Below, piece by piece: positions 63,661-64,000 of a stretch of DNA of 64,000 bases. Source of the DNA: Catenulispora acidiphila DSM 44928 (GTDB lineage: Bacteria; Actinomycetota; Actinomycetes; Streptomycetales; Catenulisporaceae); contig NC_013131.1 of assembly GCF_000024025.1 (NCBI RefSeq), forward strand, positions 1,922,001 through 1,986,000. The letters are read 5' to 3'. The position numbers and the translations under genes were made by a program. How positions within the stretch are numbered: the first letter of the stretch is position 1; every line of letters begins with the position of its first letter. The notes below the pieces were generated by a model. That model did not search any database. It saw nothing but the letters and a program-made list of their open reading frames with translations, and was not told the origin of the DNA.

Positions 63661-64000
63661 GTGCCCATGGCCGACGCGGCAGCGCCGATCCTGGTGGTCG
63701 GCGACCTGATGGTGGACGTCGTGGCGCGGCTGGACGGCCCGCTGGTGACGGCCTCCGACAGCCCGGGGCGCATCGCGATGCGCGGCGGCGGCTCGGCGGC
63801 CAACACGGCCTGCTGGCTGGCCGCCGGCGGCGCCGACGCGCTGTTCGTGGGCTGCGTCGGCGACGACCTCCCGGGCCGCGAGGCCGCTGAAGCGCTCCAC
63901 GCCACCGGCGTCCGCACCGCGCTGAAGATCGACCCCTCCCGTCCCACCGGCACGGTCGTGGTCCTGGTCGACCCCACCGGCGAGCGCACGATGGTCCCGG
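63661..64000 (+). CDS. PfkB-family sugar kinase, probable pseudouridine kinase (cut by window edge)
   Basis: The first 113 residues of a ribokinase-family enzyme. L-V-V-G-D-L-M-V-D-V-V opens the Rossmann part, M-R-G-G-G-S-A-A-N-T-A is PfkB signature 1, and F-V-G-C-V-G-D-D follows. Position after psuG suggests it phosphorylates pseudouridine to supply PsuG. GTG 63661 follows GGAAGAC; an ATG at 63667 is possible. The ATP-binding half lies outside the window. Confidence 0.85.
   Translation, partial: MPMADAAAPILVVGDLMVDVVARLDGPLVTASDSPGRIAMRGGGSAANTACWLAAGGADALFVGCVGDDLPGREAAEALHATGVRTALKIDPSRPTGTVVVLVDPTGERTMVP

Noticed and set aside
1-64000. tRNA, rRNA, insertion sequence, integrase or attachment site
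   Set aside because: Read on both strands for tRNA-like cloverleaf arms, transposase motifs and flanking inverted repeats; none was convincing.

Overview
The window comes from a high-GC actinobacterium. GC-rich third codon positions, frequent GTG starts, tightly overlapping operons, a mycobacteria-like panB / glnA2 / glnE neighbourhood, a 6C small RNA, SigE-type ECF factors and MDMPI/DinB, DUF5925-AAA and DUF6295-type proteins all point there. The gene set suits a soil actinomycete (Streptomyces or Catenulispora-like), but the species cannot be fixed from sequence alone. No rRNA, tRNA, CRISPR array, insertion sequence, phage gene or origin was seen. Nearly all of the window is coding; both ends cut through genes (an MFS transporter at the left, a PfkB kinase at the right).

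1-20.8 kb: core metabolism mixed with small accessory modules. panB (pantothenate), an MFS drug pump with its TetR repressor and operator, an NmrA-like oxidoreductase, a 6C sRNA on the minus strand, a Baeyer-Villiger-type monooxygenase, glnA2, an RHH/Doc-like toxin-antitoxin pair whose Fic motif lacks its histidine, a quinone oxidoreductase, an ECF sigma factor between two small membrane proteins, a NUDIX hydrolase, glnE with a repetitive insert in its catalytic domain, a beta-lactamase-fold hydrolase divergent from a TetR regulator over a two-site operator, and a PAP2 lipid phosphatase.

21.7-33.7 kb: a nine-gene minus-strand operon runs from a GntR regulator through a lipoprotein sugar-binding protein, two permeases, an ATPase, a PHP-domain hydrolase, a sugar-phosphate isomerase-like TIM barrel and a Gfo/Idh dehydrogenase to a GH38 alpha-mannosidase. 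iolB, an inositol catabolism gene, is transcribed divergently from the same small control region. Together they suggest uptake and breakdown of a mannosylated inositol compound.

33.7-50.5 kb: an rRNA guanine-N1 methyltransferase-like protein, a dienelactone hydrolase, a DHFR-like reductase, a PRPP synthetase paralogue, a DUF937 protein, a GMC oxidoreductase, a bacterial nitric oxide synthase, a SigE-family sigma factor with a membrane partner, an AAA ATPase, cell-surface proteins, a CPA1 sodium/proton antiporter, and an NRAMP-superfamily transporter. The transporter's long leader carries an M-box magnesium riboswitch and a short upstream ORF. The riboswitch and the altered metal-site motifs argue that this transporter moves magnesium.

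50.6-64 kb: a GNAT enzyme coupled to methionine aminopeptidase, then the complete phenylacetyl-CoA epoxidase operon paaABCDE behind a PaaR-type operator. A flavohaemoglobin converges on it. Next come an orphan RsgA-like OB domain, a BrkB/YihY membrane protein divergent from aidB, a small GNAT protein and the psuG/PfkB pseudouridine catabolism pair.

A recurring oddity is minisatellite-like repeats, mostly with periods that are multiples of three bases. They have expanded in frame inside or at the ends of conserved proteins (GlnE, GH38, PaaA, PaaD, the globin domain, an ECF sigma factor) and also occur in intergenic DNA.
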